Shown here: one piece after another, positions 8,201 to 14,873 of the stretch
Layout of the letters: the number at the start of each line of letters is the position of its first letter
Position numbering within the stretch: position 1 is the first letter of the stretch
NCBI GenBank assembly: GCA_947456625.1
Contig: CANGQJ010000004.1
Span: forward strand, 62,001 to 126,000
Direction of reading: 5' to 3'
DNA length: 64,000 bases
Source of the DNA: Bacteroidota bacterium
GTDB lineage: Bacteria; Bacteroidota; Bacteroidia; Chitinophagales; Chitinophagaceae
Made by a program: the position numbers and the translations under genes
The notes under the pieces: generated by a model
Told to the model about the DNA's origin: nothing
The model's input: only the letters and a program-made list of their open reading frames with translations
The model's database searches: none

Positions 8201-9040
8201 AATTTTTCAATGCCAATTGATAAGTTTGACGAGAAAGAACAAAAAGAGCATTTAAGAAAATTTGTTTTCCCTTTTATTTTACGTAGAACCAAGGAGCAGG
8301 TAGCAAAGGATTTGCCAGAGAAACAAGAAATGGTTTTGTATTGTGAAATGGGTGCGGCGCAACGTAAAATTTATGAGGCATACAGAAACGATTATCGTGA
8401 TAAGTTAATTGGTATGGTGGAAGAAAAAGGAATTCAAAAATCACAACTGTCCATATTACAAGGTTTAATGAAGCTTAGACAAATTTGTGATAGTCCAGCT
8501 ATTATAAAGGATGAAGCATATCCAAACGAGTCGGTTAAATTAAATGAGCTAACGCGTGAAATAGCTGAAAACATTGGTGATCATAAAGCCTTAGTGTTCT
8601 CTCAATTTCTGGGAATGTTAGGATTGATTAAAGCCGAATTAACAAAGTTGGGCATTGATTACGAATATTTTGATGGTGGAAGTACCATTCAAGAAAGAGA
8701 AAAAGCTATTGAGCGTTTTCAAAACGATCCTAAATGCAGGGTGTTTTTAATTTCACTAAAAGCGGGAGGTGTTGGATTAAACTTAACCGCTGCAGACTAT
8801 GTATACATAGTGGATCCTTGGTGGAATCCTGCTGTGGAGCAACAAGCAATTGATAGAACACACCGTATAGGCCAAACTAAAAATATTTTTGCGTATCGCA
8901 TGATTTGTAATGATACGGTAGAGGATAAAATATTAAAACTACAAGATCGAAAAAGATCTTTGGCTAAGGAACTTATTTCAGATGAAGAAGGATTTGTGAA
9001 GTCCTTAACCAAAGATGATATTGCATACTTATTTAGTTAA
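5273..9040 (+). CDS. SWIM zinc-finger SNF2-family DNA helicase/ATPase
   Basis: A 1255-residue Swi2/Snf2 ATPase. The C-terminal ~460 residues hold the motor: Walker A DDMGLGKT (about 819-826), a Walker B DESQ in place of the usual DEAH (about 916), LSGTPLQNN (motif III) and HRIGQT (motif VI, about 1196). The N-terminus carries two CxC...CxH SWIM-type zinc motifs, near 73-86 and 183-197, then a long, poorly conserved region. SWIM/SNF2 proteins of this size are common in bacteria and are thought to move along DNA or remodel DNA-protein complexes, but few are characterised. It is separated by 74 nt from comB and has its own -7 box. No restriction or defence genes surround it, so a housekeeping DNA transaction role is more likely than defence. 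Confidence 0.92.
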   Translation: MALPYLVKHIYSYGTEEVIRRGKKIFALKNIELVKFDPLIGSIHCRVKDDGYSTYYKVTIENFKSPATLSLRCGCPYNLSEVCRHKAAALFFVQDLLDKNLLDYKHTSYVTTHTQLRTKNLDLKMMRMLSSKSTFEKAETTLKSNRPHIIESANEKVVAEVEDHGKTYHIIIQKNEERFFDTSCDCLSETEYPLCIHKTILLLQLFQLKGADYFDTIRNWDREKNKLLALYGYTLDDYIEDKFEFIYHEGKPFLKVLDERIQKINSAPVATMRSIPRSNDWDIEKGEDQAQSKIAKTIERFGLVIQLATTEYPFLALNIVKGEVNEEGTAFVSKVEKLDLPKFVTPNDMLEEDQNLLQLVRKLQATELTKYLNKNSPFMGIWDTILSGDDDSLPAETKELIQEYMHPKLEKLWRDISEHPFNFHLPHNNPFTSANLQKAELVFNPIQPCFIVEKEADRYIIYAQVNLPEGKISLSDNHAKSHYVFQYHHQFFTWKNREDLKWVEKFMPTGFNEILLEQWPEYLQSTLLPLSKSYVVELGNVKQEKLKGIKPQLQILLKEDRDYLLFEPIYVYKDILVTSEDGPSVIQQQGDKIIILERDLAHERSLMNIIEQLHSGFIRPNEENILALKGAEVLKNNWFFLFIDLLKEKQIPLFGSENLKQFKFNTAKPSTKLYISSNTDWFDAKVEISFGEQKVSVQDIKNMLANKQQFVPLKDGSLGVLPEKWLNKYSLLFKVGEGKTDNLKLSKYHFSILDELYEQRDEEELIFQLEGKYEKIREKYSIADVPPPSHLTPILRPYQVSGFQWLNYLHDVQWGGILADDMGLGKTIQTLSFLQHLKEKNGKLIALVVCPTTLLYNWQNELKKFTPSLSFQLHHGGTRSKSQLFKDPVEVIITTYGTLRSDIKMFSEVKFDYVILDESQAIKNPSSKVTKAACLLQATNKLCLSGTPLQNNTFDIYAQMNFLNPGMLGTVEYFKHNFSMPIDKFDEKEQKEHLRKFVFPFILRRTKEQVAKDLPEKQEMVLYCEMGAAQRKIYEAYRNDYRDKLIGMVEEKGIQKSQLSILQGLMKLRQICDSPAIIKDEAYPNESVKLNELTREIAENIGDHKALVFSQFLGMLGLIKAELTKLGIDYEYFDGGSTIQEREKAIERFQNDPKCRVFLISLKAGGVGLNLTAADYVYIVDPWWNPAVEQQAIDRTHRIGQTKNIFAYRMICNDTVEDKILKLQDRKRSLAKELISDEEGFVKSLTKDDIAYLFS

Positions 9041-9084
9041 GCCTAAGCAACCTTTTTTTTGAAAGTTAAAAATAGTGGGTTAGT

Positions 9085-9402
9085 TTACTTTTTTAATTCA
9101 GCTGCGGCTATACTTGCTTTAGGATTTTTCAAGAATTCGTTTTTGCATTCGGTAGAACAAAAACCCAATACCAAATTATTGTAATGAGCGGTATCACTAA
9201 TACCTGCAGTAACGGGCATGCCACAGGTGGGATCTTTTTTATTTACAACTAAACTAACATCATAGATTTTACTTGCTAAAGCCTCAGATGACATTACTGC
9301 ACTGGTATCTTTTGCTGTTTCTTTTGCCTGGGTTTGACTATCGCCACATGCCGTTAATAAAATGCCTGAACTTAATAAAGACAATCCAATTATTTTTTTC
9401 AT
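9085..9402 (-). CDS. YHS-domain lipoprotein
   Basis: A 105-residue lipoprotein: signal peptide with lipobox LLTAC (lipidated Cys19), a short Lys/Thr/Ser linker, then a YHS-type domain with DPTCGMPV (about 57-64), Tyr/His in AHYNNLVLGFCSTECK, and a C-terminal Lys tail. YHS domains are small metal-binding modules found in copper/heavy-metal ATPases and related proteins; the CGM and CxxxC cysteines could bind a metal. It sits convergent to the SNF2 gene with only 44 nt between stops and divergent from the arginine operon. A role in periplasmic metal handling is inferred. Confidence 0.8.
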   Translation of the reverse strand: MKKIIGLSLLSSGILLTACGDSQTQAKETAKDTSAVMSSEALASKIYDVSLVVNKKDPTCGMPVTAGISDTAHYNNLVLGFCSTECKNEFLKNPKASIAAAELKK

Positions 9403-9427
9403 AAACTAATTTTTAGATGTATTTGCC

Positions 9428-9435
9428 CAAAAATA
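9428..9435 (-). promoter_or_regulatory. -7 box of YHS lipoprotein promoter
   Basis: The minus strand reads TATTTTTG, an exact TAnnTTTG match, 25 nt before the start codon at 9402. Confidence 0.55.
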
Positions 9436-9486
9436 CGAAGCAAGTTGGCAAAATAAAACTAACGACTATTAATTTACAGGGCAATT

Positions 9487-9522
9487 ATGGGCTTTTACAG
9501 GCCCATGGCTTAAATTATAGCC
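9487..9522. repeat. two tandem small palindromes between divergent promoters
   Basis: ATGGGC/GCCCAT (9487-9492, 9501-9506) is followed directly by GGCT/AGCC (9507-9510, 9519-9522). Both have 8-nt AT-rich loops and their centres are 18 bp apart. They lie between the YHS-lipoprotein promoter and the arginine leader. A protein-binding site, for example for an ArgR-type regulator, is conceivable, but the sequences do not match the classic ARG box. Confidence 0.35.
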
Positions 9523-9553
9523 TACAATGATCCTTATTTGTTTAATTATTTTA

Positions 9554-9806
9554 TACTTTTACAACCTAATTCCTACTAAAGGATAATATTAATGAAACAG
9601 GACCAATTACATATTTTAACAACTTGTGCAAATTTTGCACCGGTCCCTGTATTGAATAGTCCCATCAGGTTGCCGCTTGCGGAACTATTTTCTCCCCGAC
9701 GTGGGTTCTGATAGGACGAGCAGTTGGCAATTGCCCCTATCAGTGGAAAAAACCCCGAAATTTTCTAGAAACGCCAGAAGTGTCATTTCCTTAAATTTTA
9801 AGATCA
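9554..9806 (+). promoter_or_regulatory. structured leader of the arginine operon, candidate attenuator
   Basis: The near-consensus -7 box TACTTTTA (9554-9561) would start an mRNA with a ~240-nt leader. Helices seen: A, CAGGACC/GGTcCCTG (9598-9604, 9642-9649) enclosing GTGCA/TGCAC; B, AATAGT/ACTATT (9655-9660, 9684-9689) enclosing CCG-CTTG-CGG; C, GGGTT+CTGATAGG (9703-9715) pairing with CCTATCAG (9736-9743) and AACCC (9751-9755), topped by CAGTT-GGC-AATTG. Segment 9661-9668 (CCCATCAG) can pair with 9708-9715 at 7 of 8 positions, competing with helix C. A 39-codon ORF ends inside helix C. No T-run follows helix C, so control may be translational or Rho-dependent. It matches no riboswitch class I know. 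Confidence 0.55.
9592..9711 (+). CDS. putative 39-residue arginine leader peptide
   Basis: The ORF runs from ATG at 9592 to TGA at 9709-9711, with a purine-rich AAAGGA (9578-9583) 8 nt upstream. It encodes a Pro/Leu-rich peptide ending SPRRGF. Three Arg codons are present: AGG at codon 26 (9667-9669) and a CGA-CGT pair at codons 36-37 (9697-9702). The Arg pair lies immediately before the 5' arm of helix C (9703-9715) and the stop codon lies within that arm. The first large gene downstream is the presumed first enzyme of arginine synthesis. This is the layout of an attenuation leader peptide that senses arginyl-tRNA, or of a nascent peptide that arrests the ribosome. No homologue is known to me; translation is unproven. 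Confidence 0.5.
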   Translation: MKQDQLHILTTCANFAPVPVLNSPIRLPLAELFSPRRGF

Positions 9807-10418
9807 TTGGAACAGCAAATTATAGTACGTGTAGCCCATAGTGGCGATGTTCATTATTCAATAACCATCACCGATGAGATGGCTTCCTCTGCTAAAGCAC
9901 GTGGAACGGGGATTGCTAAGCGTAGTCCCGAATATGTTGCAAAAAAAATAGAGGAAGGTAAAGCAGTCATTGCACATACCGAGGATGGGACCTGGGTAGG
10001 TTTTTGTTATATTGAAGCTTGGCAACATGGTCAGTTTGTAGCCAATAGTGGATTGATTGTTTCTCCAGCATTCAGAAAAAGTGGGATTGCTAAAAAAATT
10101 AAGCAAACCATTTTTCAATTATCAAGAGAGAAATATCCAAATGCAAAATTATTTGGTTTAACTACAGGTTTAGCCGTGATGAAAATTAATAGTGAACTAG
10201 GATACGAACCTGTTACTTATAGCGAGTTAACAGATGATGAAGAGTTTTGGGCAGGTTGCAAGAGCTGTGTGAACTATGAAATATTAATGAGTAAGGATCG
10301 CAAAAATTGCATGTGCACAGCTATGTTGTATGAGCCACAAAATGCAATTACAACAGTACAGCAGCAAGAAAAGGACCTTAAAAGCAAATTATTAAACTGG
10401 TTTAGAAAAAATAAATAG
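9807..10418 (+). CDS. GNAT acyltransferase, candidate N-acylglutamate synthase
   Basis: A 203-residue GNAT-fold acyltransferase, first gene of the arginine operon, 1 nt before argG. The acyl-CoA pyrophosphate loop is FRKSGIAKK (about 89-97), following VANSGLIVSP. Bacteroidota lack a classical argA in this cluster, so this gene probably makes N-acetyl- or N-succinylglutamate from glutamate and acyl-CoA; this rests on context. The C-terminus has a CxxC-x13-CxC set (Cys151, 154, 168, 170), which could bind zinc. No ATG fits: the frame opens only at 9795, and the conserved N-terminus begins right after the TTG at 9807; the next Met (9879) would cut the fold. A weak start plus structured leader suggests translational control. 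Confidence 0.8.
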   Translation: MEQQIIVRVAHSGDVHYSITITDEMASSAKARGTGIAKRSPEYVAKKIEEGKAVIAHTEDGTWVGFCYIEAWQHGQFVANSGLIVSPAFRKSGIAKKIKQTIFQLSREKYPNAKLFGLTTGLAVMKINSELGYEPVTYSELTDDEEFWAGCKSCVNYEILMSKDRKNCMCTAMLYEPQNAITTVQQQEKDLKSKLLNWFRKNK

Positions 10419-10419
10419 T

Positions 10420-11619
10420 ATGGAAAAAGTAGTACTTGGATTTAGTGGTGGATTAGATACCACATTTTGTGTAAAATATTTAACCGAGGATAAAGGGCTG
10501 GAAGTACATAGTGTAATTGTAAACACAGGAGGTTTTACAGAGGATGAATTAAAAAAAGTAGAAGCTCATGCTTATGCATTAGGTGTGAAAACCCATACCA
10601 CTGTAAATGCGGTGAAAGGTTATTATGATAGCATCATTAAATATTTGATATATGGTAATGTATTAAAAAACAATACCTATCCTTTGAGTGTAAGTGCAGA
10701 ACGTTTATCGCAAGCATTGCATATTGCGGAACATGTAAAAAAAGTGGGTGCAAAATTAGTAGCACATGGAAGTACGGGCGCAGGTAATGATCAGGTTCGT
10801 TTTGATATGATTTTTCAAATTATGATTCCAGGTATTGAAATTTTAACACCAATTCGTGATTTGCAATTAAGTAGAGAAGCGGAAATTGAATACTTAAAAG
10901 GCAAAGGCGTTCAAATGAATTTTGAAAAAGCAGCGTATTCTATTAATAAAGGATTGTGGGGAACAAGTGTAGGGGGAAAAGAAACATTAAATTCAAAAGG
11001 AATGTTGCCTGAAGCTGCATGGCCTACTCAAATGACTAAGCAAGGACAAACCGAGGAAATGGTAATAGGTTTCGAAAAAGGTGAAATTACAAAAGTGAAC
11101 GGAAAACAATTCACACATCCAACCGAGGCCATTGCATTTATTCAATCCATTGTTGGCGCTTATGGTATTGGAAGAGATATTCATGTGGGTGACACTATTA
11201 TTGGTATTAAAGGTCGTGTTGGTTTTGAAGCAGCAGCACCAATGGTTATTTTAAAAGCGCACCATGCATTAGAAAAACATGTATTAACCAAATGGCAATT
11301 ATCTTGGAAGGATCAGCTAGCTTCCTTTTATGGAAATTGGCTGCATGAGGGACAAATTTTGGATCCAGTAATGCGTGATATTGAAGCTTATTTAACTAAT
11401 TCGCAAGCGCAGGTTACAGGTGATGTATTTATTCAATTAAATCCATATCACTTCCAAATTTTAGGTATTGAATCAGAAAATGATTTAATGAGTGCAAAGT
11501 TTGGAAAGTATGGCGAAATGAATACAGGGTTCACGGGGGCAGATGTGAGAGGATTTACCAAAATATTTGGTAACCAAACCAGTATTTTCCACAACGTAAA
11601 AGAATTGAATAAAAAATAA
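10420..11619 (+). CDS. argG: argininosuccinate synthase
   Basis: A 399-residue argininosuccinate synthase (EC 6.3.4.5), joining citrulline and aspartate with ATP in arginine synthesis. The PP-loop FSGGLDTTF lies at residues 8-16 and HGSTGAGNDQVRFD at about 116-129. The length is normal. It belongs to the branch used by Bacteroidota, in which citrulline comes from deacylation of N-acylcitrulline by the argE-type gene downstream. It follows the GNAT by 1 nt; 72 nt separate it from argC. Confidence 0.96.
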   Translation: MEKVVLGFSGGLDTTFCVKYLTEDKGLEVHSVIVNTGGFTEDELKKVEAHAYALGVKTHTTVNAVKGYYDSIIKYLIYGNVLKNNTYPLSVSAERLSQALHIAEHVKKVGAKLVAHGSTGAGNDQVRFDMIFQIMIPGIEILTPIRDLQLSREAEIEYLKGKGVQMNFEKAAYSINKGLWGTSVGGKETLNSKGMLPEAAWPTQMTKQGQTEEMVIGFEKGEITKVNGKQFTHPTEAIAFIQSIVGAYGIGRDIHVGDTIIGIKGRVGFEAAAPMVILKAHHALEKHVLTKWQLSWKDQLASFYGNWLHEGQILDPVMRDIEAYLTNSQAQVTGDVFIQLNPYHFQILGIESENDLMSAKFGKYGEMNTGFTGADVRGFTKIFGNQTSIFHNVKELNKK

Positions 11620-11691
11620 AGTTGAATAAATGTGTTGTAGCAATTTAAAATAGCAACAGCACCATTGATAAATAATTATAAGAATTGTCAA

Positions 11692-12672
11692 ATGCAAAAA
11701 ATAAACATTGGTATAGTTGGAGGAGCAGGATATACAGGTGGTGAATTACTTCGTGTATTACTGCGTCATCCCAATGCGCATATTGCTTTTGTGCATAGTA
11801 CTAGTAATGCGGACGAATTGGTGAGTAAAGTACATGCCGATTTAGTGGGCGATACAAATTTAAAATTTGCTAGTGCGTTAGATCAGAATATAGATGTATT
11901 ATTTTTATGTGTTGGTCATGGTGATGCTAAAAAGTTTTTGGCAGCCAATGAAATAAAAGCAAGCATTAAAATTATAGATCTTTCACAAGACTTTAGGCTG
12001 GCAGCAACGGCTAATTTAGGAGATAAGCAATTTGTATATGGTTTGCCAGAATTGCAAAAAGCAGCTATTCAAAAAGCAAATTATATTGCGAATCCTGGAT
12101 GTTTTGCAACAGCTATACAATTAGGTTTATTGCCATTGGCTGCAAAAAGGTTACTTAAAGAGGTTTATACAACAGGTATTACAGGCGCTACAGGAGCAGG
12201 ACAAGGTCTATCAACAACAAGTCATTTTAGTTGGAGAGCTAATAATATTCAGGCGTATAAAACATTACAACACCAACACTTAAATGAAATTGGTGAAAGT
12301 TTAGCAAGTTTACAAGGCAATCAAAATGCCGAAGTGAATTTTATACCGTGGAGAGGTGATTTTACAAGAGGTATTTTTATTACTTCGTTGCTAACATGTG
12401 ACTTAAGTATTGATGCAGTGTATGATTTATACAATGCTTATTATAATGGACATCCTTTTACCCATGTTTCAAGAAATAATATTGATTTAAAACAAGTAGT
12501 GAATACCAACAAATGTTTAATTCATATTGAAAAGCAAGGAAATAAAATTGCAATTCATTCGGTGATTGACAATTTATTAAAAGGAGCAGTTGGACAGGCG
12601 GTTCAAAACATGAATTTAATTTTTGGACTGGAGGAAACAACTGGGTTGCAATTAAAGGCAAATTATTTTTAA
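11692..12672 (+). CDS. argC: N-acyl-gamma-glutamyl-phosphate reductase
   Basis: A 326-residue reductase (EC 1.2.1.38 family) that converts N-acylglutamyl phosphate to the semialdehyde with NADPH. The Rossmann motif GIVGGAGYTGGELLR is at 7-21, and the catalytic Cys137 lies in NPGCFATAI. Other family marks are YGLPEL and TGITGATGAGQGL. ATG 11692 starts directly at the conserved MQKINIGIVGG; the TTG at 11665 would add nine residues that look non-conserved. Third gene of the arginine operon. Confidence 0.96.
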   Translation: MQKINIGIVGGAGYTGGELLRVLLRHPNAHIAFVHSTSNADELVSKVHADLVGDTNLKFASALDQNIDVLFLCVGHGDAKKFLAANEIKASIKIIDLSQDFRLAATANLGDKQFVYGLPELQKAAIQKANYIANPGCFATAIQLGLLPLAAKRLLKEVYTTGITGATGAGQGLSTTSHFSWRANNIQAYKTLQHQHLNEIGESLASLQGNQNAEVNFIPWRGDFTRGIFITSLLTCDLSIDAVYDLYNAYYNGHPFTHVSRNNIDLKQVVNTNKCLIHIEKQGNKIAIHSVIDNLLKGAVGQAVQNMNLIFGLEETTGLQLKANYF

Positions 12673-12704
12673 ACAAAAAGGAGTTAACTTAAAAAATATT
12701 CATC

Positions 12705-13856
12705 ATGTCATTATTCAATGTTTATCCCTTAAATCCAATTGCCATTACAAAAGCTGCAGGCAGCCGTGTGTGGGATGATAAAGGACAGGAATATTTAGAC
12801 ATGTATGGTGGGCATGCTGTAATAAGTATTGGACACACACATCCACATTGGGTTAAACGAATAGAGGATCAATTGCATGCCATTGCTTTTTATTCCAATT
12901 CGGTAATTATGCCAATACAAGAAGAGCTGGCAAAGGCATTGAACGAAATAAGTGGCAAGCAAGACTACCAATTGTTTTTATGCAATAGTGGAGCCGAAGC
13001 AAATGAGAATGCATTAAAGTTGGCAAGTTTTCATACAGGTAGAAAAAAAATTGTAGCGTTTAAAAAAGCATTTCACGGAAGAACCTCTTTGGCTGTTGCT
13101 GCTACAGACAATCCAAGTATTGTCGCACCAGTAAATGAAACCAATAATATTATCTTTTTACCGTTCAATGATATTGCTGCATTAGAAGCATGTTTTGCTG
13201 AACAAGGCGCTGAAATAGCTGCAGTAATTATTGAAGGTATACAAGGCGTTGCAGGAATACATGAGGCGAGTGATGCATTTTTACAAGCTATCAGAAAAGT
13301 ATGTGATGCAAATGGTGCAGTGTATGTTGCGGATAGTGTACAATGTGGTTATGGCCGCTCTGGAAAGTTTTTTGCGCATGATGCTGCTGGCGTAAATGCA
13401 GATATTTATTCTATGGCAAAGGGTATGGGTAATGGGTTCCCAATTGGTGGTATTTTAATTGCACCTCATATTCAACCAAAATTTGGAATGCTTGGCACCA
13501 CTTTTGGAGGTAATCCATTGGCCTGTGCTGCAGCTTTGGCGGTGATTGAAGTGATGCAAAAAGATCATTTAATAAAAGCCGCTGAAGAAAAAGGTAATTT
13601 TTTAATTCATGCATTACAAAATACACCAGGTGTAAAAGTGGTAAGAGGTCGTGGGCTAATGATAGGTTTTGAAATGGAACCTGGGCTTGAGGATATTCGT
13701 AAAATTTTATTGAATGATTTAAAAATATTTACTGGTGAAGCAAAACCAAATGTGGTAAGATTATTGCCATCACTTGCAATTAGTAAGGAGGAGATAAATT
13801 TATTTTTAACCGGATTGAATAAGGCAATTCAATTATTGAAGCAAAAGAAAGATTAA
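12705..13856 (+). CDS. argD: N-acylornithine aminotransferase
   Basis: A 383-residue class-III PLP aminotransferase (acetyl/succinylornithine aminotransferase, EC 2.6.1.11 family). It converts N-acylglutamate semialdehyde to N-acylornithine using glutamate. Motifs are GNSGAEANE-type NSGAEANENALKLA, the PLP lysine in SMAKGMGNGFPIGG (about Lys238), and TTFGGNPLACAAALAV. Normal length. It lies 32 nt after argC and 4 nt before argF'. Confidence 0.95.
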   Translation: MSLFNVYPLNPIAITKAAGSRVWDDKGQEYLDMYGGHAVISIGHTHPHWVKRIEDQLHAIAFYSNSVIMPIQEELAKALNEISGKQDYQLFLCNSGAEANENALKLASFHTGRKKIVAFKKAFHGRTSLAVAATDNPSIVAPVNETNNIIFLPFNDIAALEACFAEQGAEIAAVIIEGIQGVAGIHEASDAFLQAIRKVCDANGAVYVADSVQCGYGRSGKFFAHDAAGVNADIYSMAKGMGNGFPIGGILIAPHIQPKFGMLGTTFGGNPLACAAALAVIEVMQKDHLIKAAEEKGNFLIHALQNTPGVKVVRGRGLMIGFEMEPGLEDIRKILLNDLKIFTGEAKPNVVRLLPSLAISKEEINLFLTGLNKAIQLLKQKKD

Positions 13857-13860
13857 ACCT

Positions 13861-14832
13861 ATGAAACAGTTTATTTCAGTGAAGGACGTAACGGATATTA
13901 ATGCATTGGTTAAACAAGCGTTAAATTATAAAGCAAATCCATTTATAGACAAAACCTTAGGGGCAAATAAAAGAATTGGGTTGTTATTTTTAAATCCAAG
14001 TTTAAGAACAAGATTAAGTACACAAGTGGCTGCACAAAATTTAGGAATGGAGCCCATTGTTTTTAATGTAGATAAGGAAGGATGGGCTTTGGAATTTACA
14101 GAAGGAGCCATTATGAATGGAACAACAGTAGAACATATTAAGGATGCAGCCCCCATTTTGGGTAATTATTTTGACATTTTATGCATAAGGACATTTCCTA
14201 GCTTACAAAATAGAGCAGACGATTACGGCGAAACCATTATCAACCAATTTATTAAATACGCAGGAATTCCATTAGTGAGTTTGGAGTCAGCAACTTTACA
14301 TCCATTACAATCTTTAACCGATATTATTACCATTCAGGAATCCATTGCCTTGAATGAAAATTTAAAAAATAAGCAACCTAAAATAGTGTTAACCTGGGCG
14401 CCTCATATTAAACCTATACCACAATGTGTTGCCAATAGCTTTAGTGAATGGATTAACGCATGGGGAGCCGCTAATTTTATAATTACGCATCCTGCAGGAT
14501 ATGAATTAGACGAGCAATTTACAAAAGGGGCTACTATTATGCATGATCAAGAAGAAGCATTGAAAGATGCTGACTTTGTATATGTTAAAAACTGGAGTAG
14601 TTATAGTGATTACGGAAAAGTATTGTGCACGGATTCCAATTGGATGTTAACCAATGCAAAATTAGTAAACACCAACAATGCTAAAGTGATGCATTGTTTA
14701 CCGGTGAGAAGAAATGTAGAATTAAGCGATGAAATATTGGATGGCCCAAATAGTTTAGTAACAAAAGAAGCATCAAATAGAGTTTGGGCAGCACAAGCAG
14801 TGTTGTCTACAATTATAGGAGGTAGTAAATAA
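13861..14832 (+). CDS. argF': N-succinylornithine/N-acetylornithine carbamoyltransferase (ArgF')
   Basis: A 323-residue transcarbamylase of the ArgF' branch. It carbamylates an N-acylated ornithine rather than free ornithine. The carbamoyl-phosphate motif is NPSLRTRLSTQ (45-55), followed by HPLQSLTDI (about 146) and HCLPVRRN (about 277). By my recalled alignment, the residue that sets specificity (Glu92 in the Xanthomonas acetyl enzyme, Pro90 in the Bacteroides fragilis succinyl enzyme) is Val90 here, in GTTVEH. Published point mutants of the acetyl enzyme at this position, including Val, switch it to succinylornithine, so a succinyl substrate is predicted. Spaced 4 nt after argD. Confidence 0.93.
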   Translation: MKQFISVKDVTDINALVKQALNYKANPFIDKTLGANKRIGLLFLNPSLRTRLSTQVAAQNLGMEPIVFNVDKEGWALEFTEGAIMNGTTVEHIKDAAPILGNYFDILCIRTFPSLQNRADDYGETIINQFIKYAGIPLVSLESATLHPLQSLTDIITIQESIALNENLKNKQPKIVLTWAPHIKPIPQCVANSFSEWINAWGAANFIITHPAGYELDEQFTKGATIMHDQEEALKDADFVYVKNWSSYSDYGKVLCTDSNWMLTNAKLVNTNNAKVMHCLPVRRNVELSDEILDGPNSLVTKEASNRVWAAQAVLSTIIGGSK

Positions 14833-14873
14833 TTGAATAAAATATTGAAAAGAAATTTTTGAATAATTAAGGA

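Noticed and set aside
9703..9756. Reading the long arginine-leader hairpin as a plain intrinsic terminator
   Set aside because: No T-run follows the 3' arm; the sequence continues with CCCCGAAATTTTC. A translational or Rho-linked output fits better.
9590..9800. A known riboswitch, SRP RNA, tmRNA, RNase P RNA or self-cleaving ribozyme in the arginine leader
   Set aside because: None of the conserved cores I know (for example TPP, cobalamin, SAM, guanidine, hammerhead, SRP domain IV, RNase P) is present; CTGATAGG is not the hammerhead CTGATGA core.
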